64,000 bases of DNA. It comes from Pardosa pseudoannulata. Taxonomy: Eukaryota; Arthropoda; Arachnida; Araneae; Lycosidae. The notes under the pieces are model-generated. The model was not told the origin of the DNA, searched no databases, and was given only the letters and a program-made list of their open reading frames with translations. The translations under genes and the position numbers were made by a program. Every line of letters starts with the position of its first letter. Position 1 is the first letter of the stretch. The DNA lies in assembly GCA_032207245.1 (NCBI GenBank), contig CM063506.1, positions 12,632,439 through 12,696,438 of the forward strand. Direction: 5' to 3'. Shown one piece after another: positions 22,845-33,984 of the stretch.

Positions 22845-25800
22845 CCCTAAAGATTTTTGTACTAATGTGGTTTTAATTAAAGGTTCTAAAAATATGCCCT
22901 AAAGGTCTTTATAGCTTTTAAAAAGATGCAAAACTTGTGTACATTTTCTTCTCTACGCTAGATGCGAAGTATTTGAATCAGATTAAAACTATTAACGTTT
23001 TAAAGAAAAGCAAGATTGTTTCCTTTACAAGTATTTTGTTTCCTTTATAAATATTTTAGTAATTAAGGGTATTTTGATAGCCATCACCATGTAATTAATA
23101 TTATTACCACAACAGATAATTAAGTTACAACTAGTAACTATTTTAAATACTTTTTAAAACGAAATTTCTCGAATTTTATAAGTATATGAAACTTTCTAGG
23201 TACATTTCTAATCATTATATACCTTTGAAATTTATCAACAATTTACGCTGTAGAATGTAAAGGTAAAAGTTAGTTAAAATTAATGTATTTCGAACAGCAA
23301 AAATCTATCCTTTTTTAAATTAAAATATTTTTTACATACTTTGCACAGAAAAAATGGGTATTTTAACTATTATTTTTGTCTAACTATATTACAAACGAAT
23401 GCTTACGATAACAACTCTGTTTAACAATAAAGCCTAAAAATTTTTGTACTAATGTGATTTTAATTAACGGTTCTAAAAATATCCCCTAAAGGTCTTTATA
23501 GCTTTTAGAAAGATGCAAAACTTGTGTGCATTTTCTGCTGTACGATAGAGGTATTTGAATCAGATTAAAACTATTAACGTTTTAAAGAAAAGCAAGATTG
23601 TTTCCTTTACAAGTATTTTGTTTCCTATATAAGTATTTTAGTAATTAAGGGTATTTTGATAGCCATCATCACGTAATTAATGTTATTACCACAACGGATA
23701 ATTAAGTTAAACTAATAATTATTTTAAGTACTTTTTAAAATACAATTTCTTGAAATTTATAAGTATATGAAACACTTTAGGTACATTTCTAATCATTATG
23801 TACCTTTGAAATTCATCGACAATTTGCACTGTAAAGTGTAAAGGTAAAAGTTAGTTAAAATTAATATAGTTAGAACAGCAAAAATCTATCCTTTTTTAAA
23901 TTAAAATATTTTTTTACATACTTTGCACAGAAAAAATGGGTATTTTAACTATTATTTTTGTCTAACTATATTACAAGCGAATGCTTACGATAACAACTCT
24001 GTTTAACAGTAAAGCCTAAAAAATTTTGTACTAATGTGGTTTTAATTAACGGTTCTAAAAATATCCTCTAAAGGTCTTTATAGCTTTTAGAAAGATGCAA
24101 AACTTGTGTGCATTTTCTGCTCTATGCTAGATGAAGTATTTGAGTCAGATAAAAATTATTAACGTTTTAAAGAAAAGCAAGATTGTTTCCTTTACAAGTA
24201 TTTTGTTTCCTATATAAGTATTTTAGTAATTAAGGGTATTTTGATAGCCATCATCACGTAATTAATGTTATTACCACAACGGATAATTAAGTTACAACTA
24301 GTAACTACTTTAAACATTTTTTAAAATGAAATTTCTCCAATATTAAAAGTATATGAAACACTTTAGGTACATTTCTAATCATTATGTACCTTTGAAATTC
24401 ATCGACAATTTGCACTGTAAAGTGTAAAGGTAAAAGTTAGTTAAAATTAATATAGTTAGAACAGCAAAAATCTATCCTTTTTTAAATTAAAATATTTTTT
24501 TACATACTTTGCACAGAAAAAATGGGTATTTTAACTATTATTTTTGTCTAACTATATTACAAGCGAATGCTTACGATAACAACTCTGTTTAACAGTAAAG
24601 CCTAAAAAATTTTGTACTAATGTGGTTTTAATTAACGGTTCTAAAAATATCCTCTAAAGGTCTTTATAGCTTTTAGAAAGATGCAAAACTTTAGAAAGAT
24701 GCATTTTCTGCTCTATGCTAGATGAAGTATTTGAGTCAGATAAAAATTATTAACGTTTTAAAGAAAAGCAAGATTGTTTCCTTTACAAGTATTTTGTTTC
24801 CTTTATAAATATTTTAGTAATTAAGGGTATTTTGATAGCCATCACCATGTAATTAATATTATTACCACAACAGATAATTAAGTTACAACTAGTAACTACT
24901 TTAAACATTTTTTAAAATGAAATTTCTCCAATATTAAAAGTATATGAAACACTTTAGGTACATTTCTAATCATTATGTACCTTTGAAATTCATCGACAAT
25001 TTGCACTGTAAAGTGTAAAGGTAAAAGTTAGTTAAAATTAATATAGTTAGAACAGCAAAAATCTATCCTTTTTTAAATTAAAATATTTTTTTACATACTT
25101 TGCACAGAAAAAATGGGTATTTTAACTATTATTTTTGTCTAACTATATTACAAGCGAATGCTTACGATAACAACTCTGTTTAACAGTAAAGCCTAAAAAA
25201 TTTTGTACTAATGTGGTTTTAATTAACGGTTCTAAAAATATCCTCTAAAGGTCTTTATAGCTTTTAGAAAGATGCAAAACTTGTGTGCATTTTCTGCTCT
25301 ATGCTAGATGAAGTATTTGAGTCAGATAAAAATTATTAACGTTTTAAAGAAAAGCAAGATTGTTTCCTTTACAAGTATTTTGTTTCCTTTATAAATATTT
25401 TAGTAATTAAGGGTATTTTGATAGCCATCACCATGTAATTAATATTATTACCACAACAGATAATTAAGTTACAACTAGTAACTACTTTAAACATTTTTTA
25501 AAATGAAATTTCTCCAATATTAAAAGTATATGAAACACTTTAGGTACATTTCTAATCATTATGTACCTTTGAAATTCATCGACAATTTACGCTGTAGAAT
25601 GTAAAGGTAAAAGTTAGTTAAAATTAATGTATTTTGAACAGCAAAAATCTATCCTTTTTAAAATTAAAATATTTTTTACATATTTTGCACAGAAAAAAAT
25701 GGGTATTTTAACTGTTAACAATTTTTGTTTCCTATATAAGTATTTTAGTAATTAAGGGTATTTTGATAGCCATCATCACGTAATTAATATTATTACCACA

Positions 25801-26108
25801 ACGGATAATTAAGTTACAACTAATTATTTTAAGTACTTTTTAAATACAATTTCTTGAAATTTATAAGTATATGAAACTCTCTAGGTACATTTCTAATCAT
25901 TATATACCTTTGAAATTTATCAACAATTTACACTGTAGAATGTAAAGGTAAAAGTTAGTTAAAATTAATATATTTTGAACAGCAAAAATTTAGTCTTTTT
26001 GAAACTGAATAGTTATTTTACATACTTCGTACATAAAAAATGGGTATTTTAACTATTATTTTTGTCTAACTATATTATCAGCGAATGCTTATGATAACAA
26101 CTCTGTTT
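22845..26108 (-). repeat. ~585 bp tandem repeat array, five units plus a truncated sixth
   Basis: TTTTTGTACTAATGTG or close forms recur near 22853, 23440, 24021, 24609 and 25199, spaced 581-590 bp. Each unit continues with GGTCTTTATAGCTTTTA, TTTTAAAGAAAAGCAAGATT, AGGGTATTTTGATAGCCATC, GGTACATTTCTAATCATTAT and CACAGAAAAAATGGGTATTT. Units 3-5 are nearly identical, with variant blocks (CATCATCACG versus CATCACCATG) shuffled among units, a sign of unequal exchange or conversion. The last unit is joined at about 25707 after a deletion. On the minus strand the unit aligns with the 1.03 kb repeat at 7.15 kb and 28.9 kb, so it is a shortened relative. Confidence 0.92.
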
Positions 26109-26345
26109 AATGGCCTAAAAGGTTTTCTATGAATAAAGATAACTCAATTATACGTGAAAGGCATAGAATATTTTCAGCTATGTTCCATTTGATACAGTAA
26201 TTAATCAATAACTTTTAAATTTGTTAAAAATGTACTTTGAACTTTTAAAGACATCCCCAAAAATGTGTTGCTAATCTGATTAAATCTTCACACAGATTAG
26301 TCAAAACGGCATAAATTCATTTATAAAATACTTTTACGAAGATTT

Positions 26346-26492
26346 GGAGCACTACGGTTTACTTTATTGCACCAATGAGACCAGATAATAAGACCAGGAC
26401 CTACTACTTAAAGCCGAACGAGACGAACATCCATGCCAACAGTGGGATTCGAGCCTAAGAACTCCGGTATCGAAGAGCATCGCACTGCGTAT
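26346..26492 (-). repeat. tRNA-derived SINE (family A), old copy
   Basis: GGAGCACTACGGTTTACTTT, CAATGAGACCAG, GACCTACTACTTAAAGCCGA and GTGGGATTCGAGCC match the reverse complement of family A with several small gaps. The A-box end is eroded. Confidence 0.75.
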
Positions 26493-26609
26493 TTTCTGTA
26501 AATACTTTACTAAAAAAATAAGTAATTTTAACTATTATTATTATTTTCTAAATATGTTACTAGCAAATGCTTACGATAGAAAGTTAGCCTTATTTTAGTA
26601 ACTTTCCTA

Positions 26610-27278
26610 TCCCCTATATAATAATAGCCTAAGTGATCTGTCCGTCTTTCCTCGAATTTATGAAACGGTTGGACCTGGAATGGATAGAGGCATCCACATT
26701 GGATTCTTCATGAATTAGGGTTAGCAAAACTGAAAGCGAGTAAAGTTTATCTTCTCCTAAACTATCGGATTCTAAACTAAATTGGTATAAATATGCTTCA
26801 TATCACAGTGAAAAATACTGTCGCCTTTAAAACGTTTGAAATCCACCTTTCCCCCCTTTTCCAGCGTTTTATGTCATTATATAAAGGCCCATCTTAAGAG
26901 CTGGCGATTAAATTTATCAATTTATCACATTATAAATAGGTAAAAATAACATTTTTTTCTAGCATTATGACATCATTCCTTTAACCATCTCTTTTAATCC
27001 CTTTTTATTTTAAATTATTTAAATATCGTCTGCATTATTTTCATACATTTTATTACTGAACTTAGGTATTACGTAAATAATTTTCTTTTATTTATGGCTT
27101 AAATAATAGATTAGGTATATATGTGATAATTTTAGATGTAATCATCGATTAAATTTTGTTGCAATATAATTCTCAGCCAAGCAACAAACCCTTTTTTTTA
27201 CCTGCCTCATTGGGTACTTTACAATTCTGGAAAATTAAAAATTTTACTGATCCCGTCATATGACGGGCTATATGCTAG
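26610..27278 (+). mobile_element. Helitron-like non-autonomous element
   Basis: The 5' end is TCCCCTATATAATAATAGCC, immediately after an A. The 3' end is CTAG (27275-27278), immediately before a T, so the insertion is between A and T without duplication. A perfect 16-base palindrome CCCGTCATATGACGGG (27252-27267) lies 7 bases before CTAG. A 5'-TC start, a 3' hairpin near CTRR and an A/T target are the defining Helitron features. The 669 bp interior has no Rep/helicase sequence. No second copy is in the window. Confidence 0.75.
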
Positions 27279-27279
27279 T

Positions 27280-27990
27280 GAATAAATAGAACCTTATTAA
27301 GATTAGAAGAGTTGCGCATGAAGCTTTTCATAAATGTTTTTATTAAATAATTAATAACTTTTAAAATAATTACAGTATGCTCTTGAAACTGAATATACTT
27401 TCACATAAATATATTACGAATAACATATTAAATTTTCAAACAGAGTGATAAGAAAAAGTTTAGTTTTGAGTGTCCACTGTGTCTTTAAATCGGCTTTATC
27501 ATCTGAAGGAATAAACTGCGTAATCGCTGTCAAAAAACCGAACGTTTGTTTATTCACGTTTAGTCCAATGCTTTGTTTACATTAGAGTTCGCTTAATCCG
27601 AGTCCATTTTGTTTGACGATCCTGTCATTCGTTGTTGACACTAAAGCTGTGTTATTGACGTTAAAAGATTTTTAACGGATAGGCAGTGTCGACATACAAG
27701 AAACTGACGCACTGTAAAGTGAAATTATGCAGTAATTTTTTTCCTTGTTTGTTTGGATTGTTCACAAACTTAGAGATCAAATAGGGATAAAAATCACTTT
27801 CGCATTTTTTTGAGCGGATACATCATCTTAAATCCTTCAGAAATTCGATTTTTTTTATCTTTACATTTTTAAAATCTCAGGATGTTTCTGAATCATTTAA
27901 AAAATACTTGATTGAAATACTTAAATTAGAATTTATAGATGTAAAACTATATAATATTTGCATTTAATATCATGGCTTGTAAGAAAACTA
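27280..27990. other. Unassigned sequence
   Basis: A slightly GC-richer stretch at 27520-27740 (TGTCAAAAAACCGAACG ... GTGTCGACATACAAGAAAC) has no visible ends or frames. Confidence 0.45.
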
Positions 27991-28007
27991 TAAAAATTTA
28001 TGCCTTT

Positions 28008-28548
28008 TAATGAAAATGGTATATTGTAACATTTCTGATACTTAAAAAATTTTTAAAATGCATTTTACTGAAAATGGTATTTTTGTAATATTTCTGATAC
28101 TTTAAAAAAATTTATAATGCATTTTACTTAAAATGGTATTTTTGTAATATTTCTGATACTTTTTTAAAAAATATTTTAAAGTACATTTTACTAAAAATGG
28201 TATTTTTGTAATATTTCTGATACTTTAAAAAAAATTTATAATGCATTTTACTAAAAATGGTATTTTTGTAATATTTTTTATACTTTTTTTTAAAAAAATT
28301 TAAAATACATGTTACTAAAAATGGTATTTTTGTAATATTTCCAATACATTTTTAAAAAAATTTAAAATGCATTTTACTGAAAATGGTATTTTGTGATATT
28401 TCTAATACTGTTTAAAAAACATTTAAAATGCATTTTATTAAAAATGGTATTTTTGTATTATTTCTGATACTTTTAAAAAAATTTATAATGCATCTTACTA
28501 AAAATGGTATTTTTGTAATATTTTTGATACTTTAAAAAAAATTAAATA
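28008..28548 (+). repeat. ~60 bp minisatellite, nine units
   Basis: AAAATGGTATTTTTGTAATA, TTTCTGATACTTT and a poly-A/T stretch followed by AATGCATTTTACT recur at about 28013, 28070, 28130, 28193, 28253, 28318, 28379, 28441 and 28499. Units vary in length (57-65 bp), mainly in the A/T homopolymer. Confidence 0.93.
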
Positions 28549-28879
28549 TTTTGATAATTATAATTAATAATTATTATTTACAAAAAAAATTGATTTATGA
28601 AATTCACTTTATGCTGTTGTAAATCTGCTCACAGTGTGCCAGAATTTTTTTTTTTAATTTTTAGAACAAACTGAGTTTTCACTTTATTTAAAATGTATAT
28701 AAAGGTACTTTATGTAAATGCACTTATTTTTTAAAAATAAAGTAAATTCAGTTAAACTAATGAAACAAGTATAGAGAACAAATGCTGAAAATCCCATGCA
28801 TTTACGTTTATAATTTAAAAAGATATAAGTTAAAAAATAAGAAAAAAAAATTCTTTTTAAAATTGCTTAAAGGTGATCT

Positions 28880-30965
28880 GTCGCCTTAAGCAGACAGCTA
28901 ACTGTCGAAATTAAATTATTTTCTACCAATTTCTTTGAAATTTTAATGTATTATTAGCATTTTACTTATGGAAAACTTCTTCATTTTCTATGTAAAATCT
29001 TAATAATTTAAAAAAGTTATTAGCTATCAGTTTTTTTAGAGGAAACATTATTTAAAATGTCGCCTGCTAATCGCTATTACATACTGTCATTTTTATTCAT
29101 AGGACATCTTTTAAGCATTGAAACAAAACTTAATTGTTATCGTAGCATTTGCTGAAAATATAGTTAAAATATCCAATTTTTCTTTGTACAAAATCTATAT
29201 AGCAACTCTTCTAACTTAAAAATGAATAGATTTTTGCTGTTTTTAATATATTAATTTTAAATATTTTTTTATCCTTTATACTACAAGGTAAATTGTCTAT
29301 AAATTTCAAAGATATATGATCGTTAGAAATGCACTTGGGGCGATCCAAATGCTTATAAATTGTTAAAGAAATTGTTTAGAGTATATATTAACTGAATTGT
29401 CTGTTATGATAATAATTATGAAATTATAAACTGCTAGATATTAAAATATCCCCATTGCATTTTATTTTTAGTTATATTTTACAATTATATGAGGTAGCAA
29501 TATCAAATCAGACGAATTTTGTCTATCTGAACGTATGCATTTGTATAACTTGTAAATCCTACTGAGAAATAAATCTGTAAATGTAGTAGCATAACAAATT
29601 TAGAAGGTTAAGATATAATTATTATCAATAATAATAAATATTCATTCTTTAATAGCAGTGCATTTAAATAATTAATAACTATTGTACAATAAAATACAAC
29701 GAACTCATTTTAGCGTTAGATTTATTAATTAATCTAATGGCAAGTTTAGGTACATTTTTACGACAGGGGAAAATATTACTATTCACTATCATTGGTTTAA
29801 AATGTCAATGATTTTTTTAAATGTAGAAATCCGAACAGAAATAAATACACGACACTTGAATAATCATTCTATAAAAGTGGTTATATAGTGTAAAGAAAAT
29901 AAAACACCTTAAGCAGACAGCAAACGGTCGAAATTAAATTATTTTCTAACAATTTCGTTGAAAATTTAATATATTATTATCATTATATTTATGTGAAAAT
30001 GTTAAATTTTCAATGTAAAATCTTGATAATTTAAAAAAGTTATTAGCTATAACTTATTTTAAAATAAGATTAAATTAAAATGTTCCCTGCTAATCCCTTT
30101 TACATACTGTCTTTTTATTCATAGAACACCTTTTAAGCATTGAAAGAAAACTCAATTATTATCATAAGCATTTGCTGAACATATAGCTAAAATATCCTAT
30201 TATTTCTTTGTACAAAATATATATAGCAACTATTCTAACTTGAAAATAAACAGATTTTTGCTGTTCGTAATATATTAAGTTTTCAATAAAATTTTCCTTT
30301 ATATTCTACAAGGTAAATTGTCTATAAGGTATATGATCACAGGTATATGATCGTTAGAAACTAGTTATGCACTTGGGGCAATCCAAATGCTTAGAAAAGT
30401 TTGTTTTAGAAATTGTTTAGAGTAGATATTAACGGAATTGTCTGTTATGATAATAATTATGAAATTAAAACTGCTAGATATTAAAACACCCCATTGCATT
30501 ATTTTTAGTTATATTTTACAATTCTATGAGGTAGCAATATCGAATCAGACCAAGGCCATAGGCAAGGGGAGGGATTTAGGGGACTGGTCCTCCTCCGAAA
30601 TTCTAAAAAACCGTTTCGTGAAAAGAAGATGGGCCATGTGTGTGGGTGTGTCATCTGCCTAGCTGTGCATAACGACAATGGGTTTAGAACAGAGACTTTC
30701 AGTTAAGGAGTAGATACAAATTGGATTCGACATGAAAGAACAGATTGACTAGCACTATTGGCAACTCATCACACTACTATTGTTGCACAAGCGGAAGAAA
30801 TTGTGAAAAATATTTTGGGAAAATTTCAAAAAGAGCATATTTTATAATATACGGGTAAAAATTCTTTAATATCGGTGCATTTAAAATATAATTTATAACT
30901 AATTTACAATAAAGTACAAAGAAGTCATTTCAGCGTTAGACTTTGTAATTAATCTAATGGTAAAT
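28880..30965 (+). repeat. ~1.02 kb tandem repeat, two units (same family as 7.15 kb)
   Basis: AAGCAGACAGC...GTCGAAATTAAATTATTTTCT occurs near 28889 and 29912. TAAGCATTGAAA lies near 29114 and 30135. TGTCTGTTATGATAATAATTATGAAATTA lies near 29399 and 30438. Spacing is 1021-1040 bp. Blocks such as ATATGATCGTTAGAAA and GAGAAATAAATCTGTAAATG match the 7.15-10.0 kb repeat. Unit 2 is interrupted by a foreign insert at about 30551-30860. The frame at 30438-30662 runs across this junction and is not a gene. Confidence 0.85.
30551..30860 (+). repeat. Insert carrying a dispersed repeat (family B) fragment
   Basis: The part 30551-30665 (AAGGCCATAGGCAAGGG, TCCTCCTCCGAAATTCTA, CATCTGCCTAGCT) matches 36116-36232 (AAGGCCTTCGGCAAGGG, CTTCTTCCGAAATTTTA, TATCTGCCTAGCT). 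Both copies are in the same orientation and neither has an obvious frame or ends. It interrupts a tandem repeat unit, so it is a later insertion. Confidence 0.6.
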
Positions 30966-31207
30966 TCCAAGAAGCTCATTGATAAATTGTTAGTAATCAT
31001 AATCAACCTATCATAACGATTTAAAATTTCGATCCTTTATTTTAATGTTAAATCATTTCGCTTTTTAGCTTCCATATCGGCAAGCTGCATGTAAGTGAGC
31101 AAGACATAAAATGTGAATACGATCCTTCTCAGTTCCGATAAGAATGTATTTAACTAAAATATTAATTAGTTAATATATAAAAGAATTAATGCAAATACAC
31201 ATAGCCC
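30966..31207. other. Spacer
   Basis: Nothing recognised. Confidence 0.4.
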
Positions 31208-31728
31208 TCTAACGCTTTAGACTAGGTTTCTCTTTCACCCCTGAAACTAATGCGAAGTCTCAGTGAGTATTTTTGAGCAAACCGAGTCACGGGGGTTTCG
31301 CAGGGTGGTTCCATTATGATGGTTCCGAAGTCCAGAACTGCAACCGCCGCCTCTCTAAATTTCCTGCTTATCCTTTTTGGTCCTCCGGTTCCCGTCTCGA
31401 AGTTTAAAGAACAAAATTTCTTGGGATACAACTAGCCCTCTTTTTGGCCCTTGTGGTTTGCTCCACCCTCACTAATTCCAGCGTCAAGTGGCCCGTCAGA
31501 GCATCCAGTAGTATTTCAAATTCCTTCAACGATCTGTACTCTGCTGCGTTAACCAGCCAATAGTGCCTGCGGTGCTCCTGGCGCGCTCCGGGCACTTGGA
31601 AGGGGGCTGTTTGAGTGGATAGGAGGCTCATTACTTGTGGTCTACCCACTTCACCCAGGAGATGCCTGGAGGATTTCACAGTCAAATGAGCCCGGATCGG
31701 TGCTTGATTGATTGTCTAACGCTTTAGA
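31208..31728 (-). mobile_element. GC-richer insertion with a 14 bp flanking repeat, possible retroelement piece
   Basis: TCTAACGCTTTAGA is present at 31208-31221 and 31715-31728, exactly bracketing a 493 bp block of near 50% GC in an AT-rich setting. A 14 bp duplication fits LINE-mediated insertion. On the minus strand the block is open in two overlapping frames (31685-31404 then 31431-31222), as if one reading frame had shifted once near 31410-31430. I see no poly-A or poly-T tail at either end and no catalytic motif. The protein (for example STQTAPFQVPGARQEHRRHY and LVNAAEYRSLKEFEILLDAL) is not one I recognise. It may be a 5'-truncated retroelement open frame or a retrocopied gene piece. 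Confidence 0.45.
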
Positions 31729-31736
31729 AGTTTTTA

Positions 31737-31776
31737 TTTTAAATGAGCAAAAACTGGAAATTTTGCTCATTTAAAA
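31737..31776. repeat. Perfect 16 bp hairpin with 8-base loop
   Basis: TTTTAAATGAGCAAAA (31737-31752) is followed by the loop ACTGGAAA and the exact complement (31761-31776). Two A-runs follow (about 31797-31818 and 31869-31884). It does not belong to a repeat that I can delimit. Confidence 0.8.
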
Positions 31777-31889
31777 AACTAGAAATTAAAATTTGAAAAA
31801 AAAAAAAAAAAAAAAAAACAGTGCTTGGTGAAAAAAGTTTAAATCAATATTTGAAAACAAGATTTAAGAAAAAAAAAAAAAAAACTGTA

Positions 31890-32463
31890 TTACAACATTG
31901 TATGCGGGACACGTACTAGTACGTTTTCTGACGATTCATACTTGAACGCGGGACACGTACTATTACGGGTTAGTGTAACAACATGGTTGTTTGTGGGTAC
32001 AAAAATAACGGTATATACAGGAAAACGAAGCCGAATGTTCTTGTCTACTACATGGATTCTGGAAAAATTTAGACAAACAAAAATTAGAAAATTAGTATTT
32101 ACATTATTAGTTTTATGTATTTCTTTTCATTTTTTTATAATGTAAAAATGTTTATATATAACATAATTCGAAAAAATTAAAACTATATACTACTATTTCT
32201 ATTTTATTTTTCATATTTACGATACTATTATAAATTTATCCACTAAAAAATATATTTTTTGTTTACAAAAATCTTATAGTTGTTTTTTATGTATTTCTAT
32301 CTATATATTTGTTTATATATTTCAATATAAAATACGAAAAGTTGGTTAAAAAATTAAATAATTTTCGATCTATTGAGATTTAACTGAATAACTAAATTTA
32401 AGCTCAAAATACCCACCCCCGGTACAATTCCGCTACTAAATGTACCCTCACACAATGTGTTAA
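31890..32463. mobile_element. piggyBac-like non-autonomous element
   Basis: The right end is TTAA (32460-32463) preceded, on the complement, by CACATTGTGTGAGGGTAC. The left end is TTAC (31890-31893) followed by AACATTGTATGCGGGACA, so the termini match apart from small changes, and the left TTAA has mutated. Inside the left end, GCGGGACACGTACTA occurs twice (31904-31918, 31948-31962), as in the subterminal repeats of some piggyBac-like elements. A plus-strand segment near 32020-32080 reads RKTKPNVLVYYMDSGKI, which loosely resembles the KPxxVxxYNxxMGGVD region of piggyBac transposases. At 574 bp it is deeply deleted. Confidence 0.6.
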
Positions 32464-33385
32464 GTACAATTATTGGTATTTGGGAGACAGAAATTATGTT
32501 GACCTAAACAATATTATACTTGTTACCTAAAACAATATTATACTTGAAGATATATTTTTGTTAATCGAAAATTATAATAAATATTATTCCAAAACTACTC
32601 GCTGTTACAGCATAATCAAAAAAATTTTCATGGGAAGAAAATCATTTTTAGTTCCAACTTTCGAAATCAAGATATTTTGCAGATGGGTATTTCTGTGAAA
32701 ATATGTAGGCTGAAAGTTTTCACGACTACGATACTTTTCTTACTTCATATATGGAAATAAAATTAATAAAATTATGAAAAAAGTATCTTTTTACATTAAG
32801 AATTAAGAATTCAAAATTTAAATTTTTTATAACAATAATTCAATTATTTGATGTATAATTAGTAACATATGCAAAGATACATCAGTACAAAACATTCTAT
32901 GGAAATATGAGAATAGTTTGCCTACCATGCGTATAAACTATAAAATTTGATATCTGAGAAAAAATATTTAAAATTTTAAGATAGATGTAAACGTGACAGA
33001 TGGTGCAAACAACAATTTAATTTGATATAACTGTTGTTTTAGTGAATTATAGTAAAAAACAATGGTATCAAAAAGTGCAGAAATATTAGCAGCTCAGTTA
33101 ATGAGGGGTTTACAACGAAAGTGAATTAAGTTCATTTGGAAAAGTGTAGAGAAATTGAGTTTTAAAGTATCTAGATCATAATTAATTCCCGGAAACTTAA
33201 ACTAATTTTAGATAACACATAGGAACTAGTGTATTTTCCAACATATATTATATGTGTTGGAGTTAAATTTTAACTTATTAGCAGAATGCTCGCATCATCT
33301 TATGCATGTGGTGTGGAGATACGAAGAAAGTCCAAAACACATTTCATGGATTAAACGTTTATTCGTTCAGCTCGAACGATAAAAA
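32464..33385. other. AT-rich sequence with an old repeat segment (33110-33240)
   Basis: The segment resembles 14985-15115 (see that entry). Nothing else was recognised. Confidence 0.45.
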
Positions 33386-33387
33386 TA

Positions 33388-33982
33388 CAGTAGAACCTCG
33401 GTATAACGATCCTTTGTGGGACCAACATCATATGGTCGTTGTAACGAAAGGTCGCTGTAACGAATTGAAAAAATAATTTTAAAAAATTCAGCAAAAAAAT
33501 GATGCAACAGTACATACCTAGAGAACACTTCTATTTATTTGTATTTCCATTACTGAATTTTTGAAAAAAGTCTTTGATTGACGCCTGTTTCAAGTTCATT
33601 TGGGAATTTTCATTATCACTGATTCCATATCCGTTAGATTTTAAAGGAAATCTTCAGAATTAAATTGTCCTTCAAAATATTGACTCAAGGCATTGATTGC
33701 ATTGAAAGCTTCTTTTTCATTCACTTTTTCAAAAGCTTAGACGATTTCTTCTCCGTCGTCTGAAGTTGCACCAGAGTACAATAATTTTGAAAGAGCCCAC
33801 TTTCTTATGAGTTCTGCGGACTAAAATTGGCGGTCGCTCTAACGAAAAATAATACGCTTAGGGTCGTTGTAATGATTCAGTATTAGCATTATTCCTATGG
33901 TAAAATAATTGGGACTTTTTAAGATGGTCTTTCTAACAAAGGGGTCGTTGTATCGTGGGGTCGTTAAAAAGAGGTTCTACTG
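33388..33982 (-). mobile_element. Tigger-like non-autonomous element (second family), complete
   Basis: The left end is CAGTAGAACCTCGGTATAAC and the right end, inverted, is CAGTAGAACCTCTTTTTAAC, flanked by TA (33386-33387, 33983-33984). This is the classic Tigger terminus. Subterminal blocks (GGTCGTTGTAACG, GGTCGCTGTAACG, GGTCGTTGTATCG) are repeated on both sides. The 595 bp interior is a decayed minus-strand piece from the transposase C-terminus. A different Tigger family from the one at 2905. Confidence 0.92.
33563..33795 (-). pseudogene. Tigger transposase C-terminal tail, decayed
   Basis: On the minus strand, pieces readable as SDDGEEIV, then FEKVNEKEAFNAINALSQYF, then a stretch ending ENSQMNLKQASIKDFFK can be followed with stops and small shifts. 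The pattern (acidic residues, a helix beginning near A/F, a terminal IKDFFxx motif) fits the tail found after the DDE domain in jerky/Tigger proteins. The DDE triad itself is absent. The product is not functional. Assignment is from pattern memory plus the Tigger termini that surround it. Confidence 0.55.
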
Positions 33983-33984
33983 TA

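Noticed and set aside
22845..26108. CRISPR-like array because of regular repeats
   Set aside because: Units are 585 bp with no short repeat/spacer structure, and the genome is eukaryotic.
30438..30662. 74-codon gene
   Set aside because: The frame crosses the junction between a tandem repeat unit and a later insert.
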